Below, in pieces: positions 44,621 through 55,904 of a DNA stretch of 64,000 nucleotides (position 1 is the first letter of the stretch; each line of letters begins with the position of its first letter). The DNA lies in NCBI RefSeq assembly GCF_029867415.1, contig NC_081183.1, positions 147,370,798 through 147,434,797 of the forward strand. Direction: 5' to 3'. Source of the DNA: Vicia villosa. Taxonomy: Eukaryota; Streptophyta; Magnoliopsida; Fabales; Fabaceae. The notes beneath the pieces are model-generated. The model ran no database searches, had not been told where the DNA came from, and worked only from the letters and a program-made list of their open reading frames with translations. The position numbers and the translations under genes were made by a program.

Positions 44621-44749
44621 GTGGAAAACCATTGTAATCCGTGCGATTAGTGGATTAAATCCTCAGGTTGAGGTAAATCATCTCTGCGGGGGTGGACTGG
44701 AGTAGCTTCGTTAACAGCGAACCAGGATAAATCTTCTGATGAACTGTCC

Positions 44750-45673
44750 ATGATTTCCAGAAGGCTAAATCAACTCTGGAAGACCAAGCAAAGGAAGTTC
44801 AGAGGCTTCAGAAGTTCAAGGAAATTTGAACGTGGAGAATCTTCTGATGAAAGAAGATTTGACAAGAAGAAGGTCATGTGCTATGAATGCAATGAGCCTG
44901 GACACTACAAGAATGAATGTCCAAATCTTCAGAAGGAAAGTCCCAAGAAAAAGTTTCATAAGAAGAAAGGTCTTATGGCAACCTGGGATGAGTCAGAAGA
45001 TGATTCAGAAGATGAGCAGGCCAACTGTGCGCTGATGGCGACAGAAGATGACGGATCAGAATCTACATCAGAATCAGATTCTGAAGAGGTATTTTCTGAA
45101 CTTACTAGAGATGAGTTAGTTTCCGGTCTAACTGAACTTCTGGAACTCAAGTCTCAGATTAGTCTCAAATACAAAAAGCTAAAAAAGCAATTTGAATTTG
45201 AAACAAAGAAGCTTGAGTTGGAGAATTCTGAATTAAAAGAAAAACTTTTAAAATTATCCAATAATGTTGGATCTCCTTCTGATTCAGAAAAATCCACTCC
45301 TAGTCTAAACCATATTCTGAAAGAATATGATTTAAGTTTCAGGAAGTTCTTATCTAGAAGTATTGGCAGAAGTCAGCTAGCTTCTATGATATATGCTGTG
45401 TCTGGAAACAAAAGAGTCGGCATTGGTTATGAGGGTGAAACCCCATACAAACTTGAACCTGTTGATGAAATGAAACTCACATACAAGCCATTGTATGATC
45501 AGTTCAAGTATGGCCACTCTCATGATATTAGGCACACTTCACATGCACAAAGTTTTCACATAACACACACCAAGAAGCATGTGACACAACCTAGGAAATA
45601 TCATGAAACTCATATTAAAAATTATCATGCTGTTCCTCCTATTGCTTATAATGTCAAACCCAAGTTCAATTAG
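44750..45673 (+). pseudogene. SIRE-type gag, C-terminal part with zinc knuckle
   Basis: The frame has 307 codons. A CCHC knuckle (CYECNEPGHYKNEC) is at about residues 43-56, followed by a Lys-rich stretch, an acidic Ser/Glu/Asp stretch (about 75-120) and a coiled-coil-like segment (about 135-180). The N-terminal gag domain is deleted, so the ATG at 44750 is internal. A TAG at 45671-45673 ends it inside KFN-stop-NLRKSNKKGPKKMW, which looks like a Trp codon changed to a stop. Pol follows in another frame. Confidence 0.82.
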
Positions 45674-45740
45674 AACTTGAGAAAATCTAACAAGAAAGGA
45701 CCCAAAAAGATGTGGGTACCTAAGGATAAGATTATTCCTA

Positions 45741-48700
45741 TTGCAGATATCCTTGGCTGCAAGAAGGACAAAGCACAACATGTCATGGTACCTGGACTCT
45801 GGATGCTCGCGACACATGACAGGAAGAAGGTCTATGTTCCAAGACCTGGTGCTTAAGTCTGGAGGAGAAGTCAAGTTTGGAGGAGATCAGAAGGGCAAGA
45901 TAATTGGCTCTGGAACTATAAAGTCTGGTAACTCTCCTTCCATTTCTAATGTACTTCTTGTAGAAGGATTAACTCATAACCTCTTATCTATCAGTCAATT
46001 AAGTGACAATGGTTATGATATAATCTTCAATCAAAAGTCTTGCAAGGCTGTAAATCAGAAGGATGGCTCAATCCTATTTACAGGCAAGAGGAAGAACAAC
46101 ATCTATAAGACAGATCTGCAAGATCTTATGAGTCAGAAGGTGACTTGTCTTATGTCTGTTTCTGAAGAGCAGTGGGTCTGGCACAGGAGATTAGGTCATG
46201 CTAGTTTGAGAAAGATCTCTCAGATTAACAAACTGAATCTTGTCAGAGGACTCCCTAATCTGAAATTCAAATCAGATGCTCTTTGTGAAGCATGTCAGAA
46301 GGGCAAGTTCTCCAAACCTGCATTCAAGTCTAAGAATGTTGTTTCTACCTCAAGGCCATTAGAACTCTTGCACATTGATCTGTTTGGCCCAGTCAAAACA
46401 GCATCTGTCAGAGGAAAGAAATATGGATTAGTCATCGTAGATGATTATAGTCGCTGGACGTGGGTAAAATTCTTAAAACACAAGGATGAGACTCATTCAG
46501 TGTTCTTTGATTTCTGCATTCAGATTCAATCTGAAAAAGAGTGTAAAATCATAAAGGTCAGAAGTGATCATGGTGGTGAATTTGAGAACAGATCCTTTGA
46601 AGAGTTCTTCAAAGAAAATGGTATTGCCCATGATTTCTCTTGTCCTAGAACTCCACAGCAAAATGGAGTTGTAGAACGAAAGAATAGGACTCTGCAAGAA
46701 ATGGCCAGAACCATGATCAATGAAACCAATATGGCTAAGCATTTCTGGGCAGAAGCAATAAACACTGCATGCTATATTCAGAATAGAATCTCTATTAGAC
46801 CTATTCTAAATAAGACTCCCTATGAATTGTGGAAGAATAGAAAGCCCAACATTTCATATTTCCATCCTTTTGGATGTGTATGTTTTATTCTGAACACTAA
46901 AGATCATCTTGGTAAGTTTGATTCCAAAGCTCAAAAGTGTTTTCTTCTTGGATATTCTGAACGCTCAAAAGGCTACAGAGTATACAATACTGAAACATTG
47001 GTTGTAGAAGAATCAATCAATATCAGGTTTGATGATAAGCTTGGTTCTGAAAAACCAAAGCAGGTTGATAATTTTGCAGGTTATGATATTGACATATCAG
47101 AAGTTGTTGAGCCAAGAAGCAACGCATCAGAAGCAGAGCTCCTCAGAAGCAAAGAACCAGAAGATCAAGTATCAGCTTCTCTGGAGGATCTAAGTATGTC
47201 TGAAGAACCATCTGTCAGAAGATCATCCAGACTCATCTCTGGTCATTCAGAAGATGTCATTCTTGGAAAGAAGGATGATCCAATCAGAACAAGAGCATTC
47301 CTTAGAAACAATGCAGACTGTCAATTAGGTCTTGTATCTTTGATCGAGCCAACTTCTGTTGATCATGCTCTAGAAGATCCAGACTGGATAATTGCTATGC
47401 AAGAAGAACTGAATCAGTTTACAAGGAATGATGTTTGGGATCTTGTTCCTAGACCAGATGGATTCAATATAATCGGTACAAAATGGGTCTTCAGAAACAA
47501 GCTCAGTGAGAAAGGTGAAGTGGTAAGAAACAAAGCCAGACTGGTGGCTCAGGGTTATAGTCAGCAAGAAGGGATTGATTATACAGAAACCTTTGCACCA
47601 GTGGCCAGGTTAGAATCTATTCGTCTATTAATTTCTTTTGCCACTCAACATAACATCACTCTCTATCAAATGGATGTTAAGAGTGCCTTCTTAAATGGTT
47701 ATATAGATGAAGAAGTTTATGTCCATCAACCTCCTGGTTTTGAAGACTCTATGTCTCCGAATCATGTGTTTAAACTAAAGAAATCATTGTATGGATTGAA
47801 ACAGGCTCCCAGAGCTTGGTATGAACGCTTAAGTTCTTTCCTTCTAGATAATGGTTTCACTAGAGGAAAAGTGGACACTACTCTCTTTTGTAAAACCTTT
47901 GAAAAGGATATTTTAATCTGTCAAATATATGTAGATGATATTATTTTTGGAACATCTAATGCTACACTTGGAAAGGAGTTTGCTAAGTCTATGCAGGCTG
48001 AGTTTGAAATGAGCATGATGGGAGAACTCAAGTATTTCCTTGGAATACAAATAAATCAAACATCAGAAGGAACATATGTTCACCAAACCAAGTATGTGAA
48101 GGAACTTCTGAAGAAGTTTAATCTTCTGGACTGCAAAGAAGCCAAAACTCCTATGCATCCAACATGCATCCTAGGTAAGGATGAGGTAAGTAAGAAGGTA
48201 GATCAGAAGTTATACAGAGGTATGATTGGATCTCTTCTATATCTGACTGCTTCTAGACCTGACATTCTGTTCAGTGTTTGTTTGTGTGCTAGATTCCAAT
48301 CAGATCCTAGAGAATCTCATTTAACTGCTGTTAAGAGAATTCTAAGGTATCTGAAAGGTACTACTAATGTTGGCTTAGTTTACAGAAAATCTAAAGAATA
48401 CAACTTAGTAGGATTCTGCGATGCTGATTATGCTGGAGACAGAATTGAAAGAAAAAGTACTTCAGGAAGTTGCCAATTTCTTGGAAGTCATTTGATCTCC
48501 TGGTACAGCAAGAAGCAAGCAACAATTGCTCTATCAACAACAGAAGCAGAATATGTCGCTGCTGCTGGTTGTAGCACACAGATGCTCTGGATGAAGAGTC
48601 AGTTAGAAGATTATCAGATATTTGAGAGTAACATTCCTATATTCTGTGATAATACTTCTGCTATATGTTTATCTAAGAATCCTATTCTTCATTCAAAAGC

Positions 48701-48875
48701 TAAACATATTGAGATTAAACATCATTTCATAAGGGACTATGTTCAGAAGGGTGTTATTTCTTTAAACTTTGTTGATACAGACCATCAATGGGCTGATATC
48801 TTTACAAAACCCCTGGCTGAAGATAGGTTTAAGTTCATTCTGAAGAACATCAGTATGGATTTATGCCCAGAATGA
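45741..48875 (+). CDS. SIRE-type copia pol: protease end, integrase, reverse transcriptase, RNase H
   Basis: 1044 uninterrupted codons. The protease motif WYLDSGCSRHMTG lies near residue 16, the GAG-pre-integrase zinc region (WHRRLGHAS...CEACQKGK) at about 145-195, and the integrase DDE core at about 205-330 (LHIDLFGP, RSDHGGEF, GVVERKNR). RVT_2 reverse transcriptase runs about 555-800, with the catalytic block YVDDIIFG. RNase H lies about 870-1020 (GFCDADYAGD, STTEAEYVA). The order integrase before reverse transcriptase proves copia type. Its 5' frame joins gag by a frame change near 45770-45790. Enzymatically it looks intact, but the element cannot prime its own RNA because the primer site is gone. 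Confidence 0.93.
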   Translation: MQISLAARRTKHNMSWYLDSGCSRHMTGRRSMFQDLVLKSGGEVKFGGDQKGKIIGSGTIKSGNSPSISNVLLVEGLTHNLLSISQLSDNGYDIIFNQKSCKAVNQKDGSILFTGKRKNNIYKTDLQDLMSQKVTCLMSVSEEQWVWHRRLGHASLRKISQINKLNLVRGLPNLKFKSDALCEACQKGKFSKPAFKSKNVVSTSRPLELLHIDLFGPVKTASVRGKKYGLVIVDDYSRWTWVKFLKHKDETHSVFFDFCIQIQSEKECKIIKVRSDHGGEFENRSFEEFFKENGIAHDFSCPRTPQQNGVVERKNRTLQEMARTMINETNMAKHFWAEAINTACYIQNRISIRPILNKTPYELWKNRKPNISYFHPFGCVCFILNTKDHLGKFDSKAQKCFLLGYSERSKGYRVYNTETLVVEESINIRFDDKLGSEKPKQVDNFAGYDIDISEVVEPRSNASEAELLRSKEPEDQVSASLEDLSMSEEPSVRRSSRLISGHSEDVILGKKDDPIRTRAFLRNNADCQLGLVSLIEPTSVDHALEDPDWIIAMQEELNQFTRNDVWDLVPRPDGFNIIGTKWVFRNKLSEKGEVVRNKARLVAQGYSQQEGIDYTETFAPVARLESIRLLISFATQHNITLYQMDVKSAFLNGYIDEEVYVHQPPGFEDSMSPNHVFKLKKSLYGLKQAPRAWYERLSSFLLDNGFTRGKVDTTLFCKTFEKDILICQIYVDDIIFGTSNATLGKEFAKSMQAEFEMSMMGELKYFLGIQINQTSEGTYVHQTKYVKELLKKFNLLDCKEAKTPMHPTCILGKDEVSKKVDQKLYRGMIGSLLYLTASRPDILFSVCLCARFQSDPRESHLTAVKRILRYLKGTTNVGLVYRKSKEYNLVGFCDADYAGDRIERKSTSGSCQFLGSHLISWYSKKQATIALSTTEAEYVAAAGCSTQMLWMKSQLEDYQIFESNIPIFCDNTSAICLSKNPILHSKAKHIEIKHHFIRDYVQKGVISLNFVDTDHQWADIFTKPLAEDRFKFILKNISMDLCPE

Positions 48876-49319
48876 GAAGATGAGAAGTTCTCATGTATGA
48901 GTATCTTCTGAAATGAATGTGGAACATTTTTTTTAGTCAGAAGTTCTGATTGAAATCTTTTAGAAATTATGATTCGGTTATTACTAACGTTTCATTGTCT
49001 AAGTTGATTCAGAACCTCTGTTAAAGCAAAACAGCTGTTACGTTTTATCTCGGGATGGTAAACCTGTCGTTACTATTCATGGATAAACGTGCGTGCAGTT
49101 GAAGGGACGCCGACCATAGGTAACTGTGCTAGTCACCTCATTTGTCTTTATTATCTCTCCTCACGTCACGTAACATTAAATGCTAGTCATCATTCGTTTC
49201 ATTTTATTTCTTTTTAAATTCTCTTCAAACACTTCTCCTTCCCTCTCATATTTTGTCTATTCACTCTATCTCTTTGCATTCATATCAAACCCTACCTGTT
49301 CAGTTTCTGCAAATCCATC

Positions 49320-49715
49320 ATGAACTCTTCATCAAGCCCAGGAAATCATGAAAATGATCAAAACAACAAAAGAAAAGCTGTTGAAACATCACCTTCCAAA
49401 CCCAAAAAGATCAAAATCACCTATGATCCTCTCAAGGTGAATCCTTTCGAAGCAATGTTGTCTGGAAACTATTCTAGACGTGTGTTTCATCCCCCTGGTG
49501 AAAGCCCTCCATCATCTCCATCTTCTTCCTCATCTTTCGACCTTCAAGACTCGGCTTCCTCTTCATCTAACCTTTCCTCTCCCTTAATCTCTTCTGAAGA
49601 AATCTCTTCATCTTCACCCGCTGAGAATGTTGTCTCTGGTAAAGATGGTGGAAGATCTGCATCAGGACCAAGTCTCCCTGATCCCTCGCCTGAAAGCCCA
49701 AGAAGCAGTCAATGA
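49320..49715 (+). CDS. extra 3' ORF of the SIRE-type element (env-like position)
   Basis: 131 residues beginning MNSSSSPGNHENDQNNKRKA, Ser/Pro-rich, with a basic patch (KPKKIKI) and no hydrophobic segment. SIRE-lineage elements often carry an additional ORF in this position, sometimes called env-like. This one is far shorter than those and has no signal peptide or membrane span, so no envelope role is supported. It lies 444 bases after the pol stop and would need its own transcript or re-initiation. Confidence 0.5.
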   Translation: MNSSSSPGNHENDQNNKRKAVETSPSKPKKIKITYDPLKVNPFEAMLSGNYSRRVFHPPGESPPSSPSSSSSFDLQDSASSSSNLSSPLISSEEISSSSPAENVVSGKDGGRSASGPSLPDPSPESPRSSQ

Positions 49716-50527
49716 GGCGTCTCACTTCTTCATGGCATGCTGGCACAGACGTTGTCTTAGCTAGGGTCCTAGGATTTGGTCTTAGTAGTTTTATTTTCCT
49801 TGTTGCATCTGTTTTCCTGCATTCCTGTCTTGTAAACCTTTTTGATTATCAATGAAAAAGTTTCCTTGTTTTACATTCCAGTAAATGTTTTCTTTTGTCG
49901 TTTTATACATCTGAATCTTTTTAAATATTCTTTTTGATGTTATGACAAAAAGGGGGAGAAGATAAATGATAAATGATTTGATTAAATCTATCAGTTGCTG
50001 GGTAAAGGCTCCCACACATTCACTAACAAGAACTGCAAGTTCTACATGGTTTAAGTGTTTTGCAGGTACAGAGAAGTGAAGTGAATCTTCAGAAGCAAAC
50101 ACTAGAAGCAAAACCATAAGAAGCGTTATTCTGTAAAAGGAATAAGCTCTTGGAAACTGAAGCAAGCTGAGTGCTATCAAGCTTCAGAGATCAGAAGCAA
50201 GAAAGAAGAATGGATCAGAAGCACTGATAATAGAATTTGAATATCATTGTCTATCATGTTCTGACAAAATTCTATTTGCTCTGATACACATAATGTTATG
50301 GCTCTGACACATTATTTGCTCTGATACATTATTTCAGCCTATATGGCTCTGATACATATAATGTGTTCAAACATACATTTTATGTTCTAATTCGTTCATG
50401 CTGACTTTTGTCGTTTAGTTTTTGTTCTGTAACATTTCAGGATGTAGAGATGCTCTGATGATGCTCTGGTACATTCAACAATGTTCTGATACAAATCTAG
50501 CATGAAGTGATGGTTGGTAGACATTCA

Positions 50528-50797
50528 AGTTCTGAAGCTATCCGAGGGAAGCAGAAATCAGAAGATGTGAATGCTCCAAAAGATCCAGAAAACTCAAAGT
50601 TCTGAAGCTGTCCTGAATGGAAGCAGAAGTCAGAAGCTGTGAATGTTCTGAAGATCAAAGAAATTCAAGTTCTGAAGCTGTCCACGATGGAAGCAGGAAT
50701 CAGAAGCTGTGAGTGTTCTAAGGATCTAAAGAAATTCAAGTTCTGAAGCTGTCCAATGGAAGCAGAAGTCAGAAGCTATGAATTCTCTGAAGGCAGA
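50528..50797. repeat. ~70-bp tandem repeats upstream of the 3' LTR
   Basis: Four imperfect copies, each starting GTTCTGAAGCTGTCC and containing GGAAGCAGAAGTCAGAAGC, begin at about 50528, 50598, 50668 and 50739. Tandem repeats just before the polypurine tract are known in plant LTR elements and can seed satellites. Confidence 0.85.
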
Positions 50798-50864
50798 AGC
50801 TTATATGATCGTCTCTACCGAAATAATCAGGGAAGTCTTTTATCAAAGTTCTTCGAGTATTTAT

Positions 50865-50925
50865 TTCAGGGGGAGATTATTTATCTCAGGGGGAGATTGT
50901 TAATCTCAGGGGGAGACATATTCAT
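50865..50925 (+). repeat. three polypurine-tract-like TCAGGGGGAGA copies
   Basis: TCAGGGGGAGA occurs three times at ~20-base spacing (about 50866, 50886 and 50906), ahead of the probable functional tract at 51018-51030. A further GGGGGAGAAG is at about 49950. Confidence 0.8.
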
Positions 50926-51017
50926 ATGCTTATGCTATAGCTGTGTAATTTGTCTTTTGCCGTCTACTCTTTCTGATCGCAAATTCATATCATTTATATA
51001 TGTTTTTGTCATCATCA

Positions 51018-51030
51018 AAAAGGGGGAGAT
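51018..51030 (+). other. polypurine tract of the SIRE-type element
   Basis: AAAAGGGGGAGAT sits immediately before the TG of the 3' LTR (51031), the required position for plus-strand priming. Confidence 0.85.
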
Positions 51031-52283
51031 TGTTAGAACAAGATTTGTTCTTATCAATTATCTTAGTTTTGATGATAACAATAATATGAATTTTGCTTAA
51101 GATAATATGGTACTCTAATCCAATGCAATTTCCCTTTCAGGAAATATATAAAGAGTACGCATAATTCAGCGCTCAGAAGATGTGTCTCAAATGGTTCAGC
51201 ATGCAACATCAGAACATGGTCTGGCAAGACATCAGAAGATGGTCGAAGCAGAATCAGAACATGGGTCTATGGAAGCATCAGAAGAACATGAGATCAGAAG
51301 CACTGAAGATCAGAAGATGGTATCACGCAACAGAAGCACTTCAAGATCAGAAGATCAGAAGATGATATGCACCAAGCTGTTTGACTCTGATGATATTCAA
51401 ACGTCGTATTCACAAACATCAGATCAGAAGGAAGTACACGTGGCAGACTACGCTGACTGACAAAAGGAACGTTAAAGCTACTAAAGGCTACGTCAGTAGA
51501 CACAGCGTGAACAAGGCTCGAGGTAGTTGACAAAAGCGTATAACATTAAATGCGATGCTGTACGGAACACGCAAAGCATTAAATGCATTCAACGGTCATC
51601 TTCTCAACGCCTATAAATATGAAGTTCTGATGAGAAGCAATGTTACCAATTCTTAACAACTCTGAACGAAAATAAACTTGCTGAAACGCTATTCAATCAA
51701 AGCTCAGAATCTTCATCAACTCACTACATTGCTGTTGTAATATTTTAGTGAGATTAAGCTTAAACGATTAAGAGAAATATCACAGTTGTGATTATCGCTT
51801 TTAAGAAGCATTTGTAATACTCTTAGAATTACATTAAGTTGTAAGGAACTAGAGTGATCGTGTGATCAGTATACTCTAGGAAGTCTTAGCAGTTGGCTGA
51901 GCAGTTTGTAACTAGAGTGATCGTGTTGATCAGAATACTCTAGGGAAGTCTTAGGAGTGAACTAAGCCTAGAGTGATCGTGTTGATCAGTAGACTCTAGA
52001 AAAGTCTTAGAGGGTATCTAAGCAGTTGTTCCTGGAGTGATCAAGTTGTGATCAGAAGACTCTGGAAGACTTAGTTGCGGACTAAGTGGAAAACCATTGT
52101 AATCCGTACGATTAGTGGATTAAATCCTCAGGTTGAGGTAAATCATCTCTGCGGGGGTGGACTGGAGTAGCTTCGTTAACAGCGAACCAGGATAAAAATA
52201 ATTGTGCAATTTATTTTTATCGTCCAAGATTTAAAGTCACACTTATTCAATCCCCCCCTTTCTAAGTGTTTTTCTATCCTTCA
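51031..52283 (+). repeat. 3' LTR of the SIRE-type element, complete
   Basis: 1253 bp, TGTTAGAACAAG to TCTATCCTTCA, followed by the AATAG duplication. Its last 87 bp (52197-52283) have no counterpart in the deleted 5' LTR. Confidence 0.93.
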
Positions 52284-52472
52284 AATAGTTTAAAAAGAAA
52301 GGTCAAGCATTCGTCAAGAAAACAGTCAATTTTGGTCTTTTCATCTGTGTCAGTGACTTGTGTCAAAAATGGTTCAATGTATTCGGTAAAACTTTTGAAA
52401 AGCCCGCTAGTATCAGATGACTTTAACTTAGCTAAAATTTGTGTGTGAATAGACATTGGTAGTATCGTTAAC
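52284..52472 (-). pseudogene. unit 2 minus-strand gene, exon 2 (5' part)
   Basis: Contains the coding start ATG 52456 (MSIHTQILAKLKSSD) and FLDECLTFLFKLF, then stops at the copia insertion. It belongs with 43213-43565. Acceptor TTGCAG precedes it on the minus strand. Confidence 0.82.
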
Positions 52473-54210
52473 CTGCAAGAATGATTCAAGAAAAAAATTC
52501 AAACTTTTTATTATCGTTTCAAAAGAAAATGGTGGAAATACCACCTTCATCCAAGAAACTTTTTTGAAAATAAAATAAAGATACACAAATGTGGAAGTTT
52601 GAGAATCAAGAAAACTACCTTGAAGTAAAGAAAAAGGAAGAAGCTTTGCAAAGATGACAAGTAACTTCTTTTTTTCTACTCAATAGTGATAAAGTTTTGT
52701 TTACTCTCTTGTTCTCAGCAATGGTGACTTTGAGTAATAAAAATAGTTTAGGTTTCTTAAAGAGATGAGTGTTGGTGAGAAATGGTTCTTTTTGTTAAAG
52801 AAAGGGTGTGGTGGAAGGGGGGAAATGGTGGAGTTTCTTTGTTTTGTTACAGTCTGTTAGGGAGAGAGAGAGAGAGAGTGTGTGTGTTTCAAGGGTTACT
52901 TTTTTTACTTTTGGTTATCAACCTTAAGTTTAATTTTATTTTTTTCAAGCCCAAAGGAAATCTTTATTTATCACTAGCCACAGAACAATTCATTAAATAT
53001 TTAATGGAACAACTCATCTCAAATTTTCTTCATGATCGAACATTATCTTTCCTATGAGTATCAGCTCAAGCAAACAATAAGTAGTGTCTAATTGAAAATA
53101 ATAAAAAAATCTTAATTATATTTTTGGTCCCCCTATTTTTAACTTTATGAAGTATTACCCTCCATTTTAAAAGTCATATTTCTAATCCCTAAACTTTACT
53201 TTACTTCGGATTTTCAAGGCCCCCTTAACTTGGCTGCTTCATTAATGACATGGCATACATAATACGTTGCTCAGTCACATTTTTTCCGTTTTTAATATCT
53301 GAATGTGGCATTAACCAACTTCATTATCGCTTTAACCAAGTTTTTACACTGCATTAACCAAATTTGAGTAATGCTATTCCTACACCCATGAACTGTACTT
53401 TACAGTAGTCATCAAATTTGGTTAATGCAATATAAAAAGTTGGTTAATGCAGTAATGGAGTTGGTTAATGTAATATCCAGGTATTAAAAATAATTTTTAG
53501 CAGTCATCAAATTTGGTTAATGCAATGTAAAAACTTGGTTAATGCAGTAATGAAGTTGATTAATACACGTCCGTACAAGAACAACGTTGTCCTTAATTTT
53601 AAAAATAAAAATAAAAATTATTATTTTATTTTTATAAAAAACTGTTCACCGTATAAATACGGTGAACAATGTTTGGTGTAAGTATTGGTGTAAATGTTTG
53701 GTGTAAGAATAGCATTTCTCATACATTATGTATCTATAATAAAAACACTCGTTTTTTTTGGTCATAAATTCCCAATATTGTAATGCAGAGTAGACAAACA
53801 CACGAGACATATGCCGACATGTTGACTTACTTATCACAATCCACATACCTTAATACGCGCGTCAAACGTAAATACTACACTGTAATTAAATACAAAATTT
53901 AGTATTCGATACATAGTGATATTATATATAACTGAAGCTTAAGTACTATAGTGCCATGCACTTATTGGATTGTTGATTAAGTATTCACATACGTTAGCAT
54001 GACAGTTATTCCATTTCCATTCCATGACTCCAATTATTTCAACAGACATGAAAATGAGTCAGTGCCATGACATACGCAAATATGTTAAGGTTTTTAAGGT
54101 TAACTTGTCTCGTATCTAGCACTTTCTTTCCTATTTCGTTATTACTATAAATATATGCAGTACTTGCTTAATCTTCATTCAAAACACTAATCAACACAAA
54201 TTCTTGCACC
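52473..54210. promoter_or_regulatory. divergent intergenic region, unit 2-3
   Basis: Same plan as 40767-42491: minus-strand exon 1/leader, GA repeat (52859-52880, followed by GTGTGTGT), hairpin near 53310-53480, MITE-like element 53366-53720, and TATA box near 54147. Confidence 0.7.
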
Positions 54211-54600
54211 ATGCTTTCATTACAATCATCATCGCTACTTATTTGTTAATCTTTCTCTCCTTGTCTATCATTCAATCGAATCAAATTCGGTATCAATTTC
54301 CCAAAACTACCAAGAATTTCCTTATTCTCAGATCAAAATACATCTAATAAAAGTATTGTAATTAAGGAAAATAATATTGATGAAAATTTATATAATTCTA
54401 CAAATTCTAACATTTCAACTATTAAACTCTATTCAACCTTAGAAACATTGTGCGACAGAATTGAAATGCAAAACAATATAGGACAACAACGTGACAATTG
54501 GAACATGCTTTTATTAAACTCAATCAACATGATAACACTCACAACTTCAAACATGTCTGCTATTGCATCTTGTTCTGAATATGAAGATAAACCTCTTTTT
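54211..54600 (+). pseudogene. unit 3 At4g22030-like 5' fragment
   Basis: Same start as the other units, with a TAA at codon 13 (TGTTAATC) shared in position with unit 2. The later GGACAACAACG site is intact here, unlike unit 2. Ends at the CCTCTTTT junction near 54600. Confidence 0.85.
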
Positions 54601-54691
54601 TCTGCAACCTGTATTTCAAATTTATAAGATAGCTGTTAAATAAGAAAAAAAATAAAAATATTAAACATTTAAAAATAAAGAGTTAGATTAC

Positions 54692-55472
54692 CTCATGAAC
54701 TTTTTCTTTTAATGATTGAGATTTCATGTACTCAACTGTCTCACAACATAGGGTTATTCCCAGCTTTACTTCGGAAGAGAACTTTTTCAAAAAGCTAAAA
54801 GCATAATTTGAAAAGATTGTTGACAAGTTTGCGTGAAAACCCGCTAAATCATCTAACCTGTATAACTAAAAGTTATTACCCATTCATATAAAAAACAAAG
54901 TTATTACCAATTGATATAACTAAAGAAAATTATTCCCCTGGCCCTTCCATGTCTTTGATTTCTCCATTAATTTAAGAAACTTCTTGTAATATTATTCTTC
55001 CTTGGGGGTTGTTTTATCGATGACCTTGAAAAGCATTGTATATATCTCGAGCACGGAGTGCAAAACATTAGCCACGTCCTCGCTGCTTTTCAACTCTTTT
55101 AATACAAGATCTTCCTTATTTTCGAAATCATGTAAATCTTCCCGAGCCTCTAAACACTTCAAGAAAGTAACTAAGTGTTGTAACTCTGATTTGTCACGTT
55201 TATGAGAGCTCATAATAAGCTTCAATACCTTTAATAACTCATTTATACCCCATTTACTATACTCTGATGTGCGCGGTTTAGTTAATAGTTTAAAAAGAAA
55301 GGTCAAGCATTCGTCTAGAAAACAGTGAAATTTGGTCTTTTCATCTGTGTCCGTGACTTGTGTCAAAAATGGTTAAATGTATTCGGTAAAACTTTTGAAA
55401 AGCCCGCTAGAATCAGATGACTTTAACTTAGCTAAAAGCTGTGTGTGAAGAGACATTGGTAGTATCGTTAAC
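54692..55472 (-). pseudogene. unit 3 minus-strand gene, exons 2 and 3
   Basis: Exon 2 begins at 55472 with ATG at 55456; exon 3 is 54857-54692. Lesions are a TAA replacing a Glu codon near 55371-55376 (after the residues EYI), a second TAA in the EEEYY region (GAAGAATAA), and the exon 2 donor changed from GGTATAA to GGAATAA at about 54934, which removes the splice site. Confidence 0.75.
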
Positions 55473-55858
55473 CTGCAAGAATGATTCAAGAAAAAAAGTC
55501 AAACTTTTTATTACCGTTTCAAAAGAAAATGGTGGAAATACAACATTCATCCAAGAAACTTTTTTGAAAATAAAATAAAGATACACAAATGTGGAAGTTT
55601 GAGAATCAATAAAACTACCTTGAAGTAAAGAAAATGGAAGAAGCTTTGCAAAGATGACAAGTAACTTCTTTTTTTCTACTCAATAGTGATAAAGTTTTGG
55701 TTATTCTCTTGTTCTCAGCAATGGTGATTTTGAGTAATAAAAATAGTTTAGGTTTCTCAAAGAGATGAGTGTTGGTGAGAAATGGTTCTTTTTGTTAAAG
55801 AAAGGGTGTGGTGGAAGGGGGGAAATGGTGGAGCTGCTTTGTTTTGTTACAGTCTGTT

Positions 55859-55904
<46 letters not shown>

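Larger units (their letters stand above)
43566..44731 (+). repeat. 5' LTR of the SIRE-type element, 3' end deleted
   Basis: Collinear with the first 1166 bp of the 3' LTR; after CCAGGATAAA it jumps directly to gag-coding sequence. It contains a TATA box (CTATAAATAT, 44146-44155) and four ~60-bp repeats at 44388-44620. Confidence 0.92.
43566..52283 (+). mobile_element. SIRE/Maximus-type Ty1/copia retrotransposon, PBS and gag N-terminus deleted
   Basis: 8718 bp, TG...CA ends, flanked by the 5-bp duplication AATAG (43561-43565 and 52284-52288). The order is LTR, gag end, protease, integrase, reverse transcriptase, RNase H, an extra ORF and LTR, as in copia elements of the SIRE lineage. The 5' LTR lacks its last 87 bp together with the primer site and most of gag. 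Over the shared 1166 bp I saw one difference between the LTRs (CCGTGCG versus CCGTACG), which implies a very recent insertion. Confidence 0.93.
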
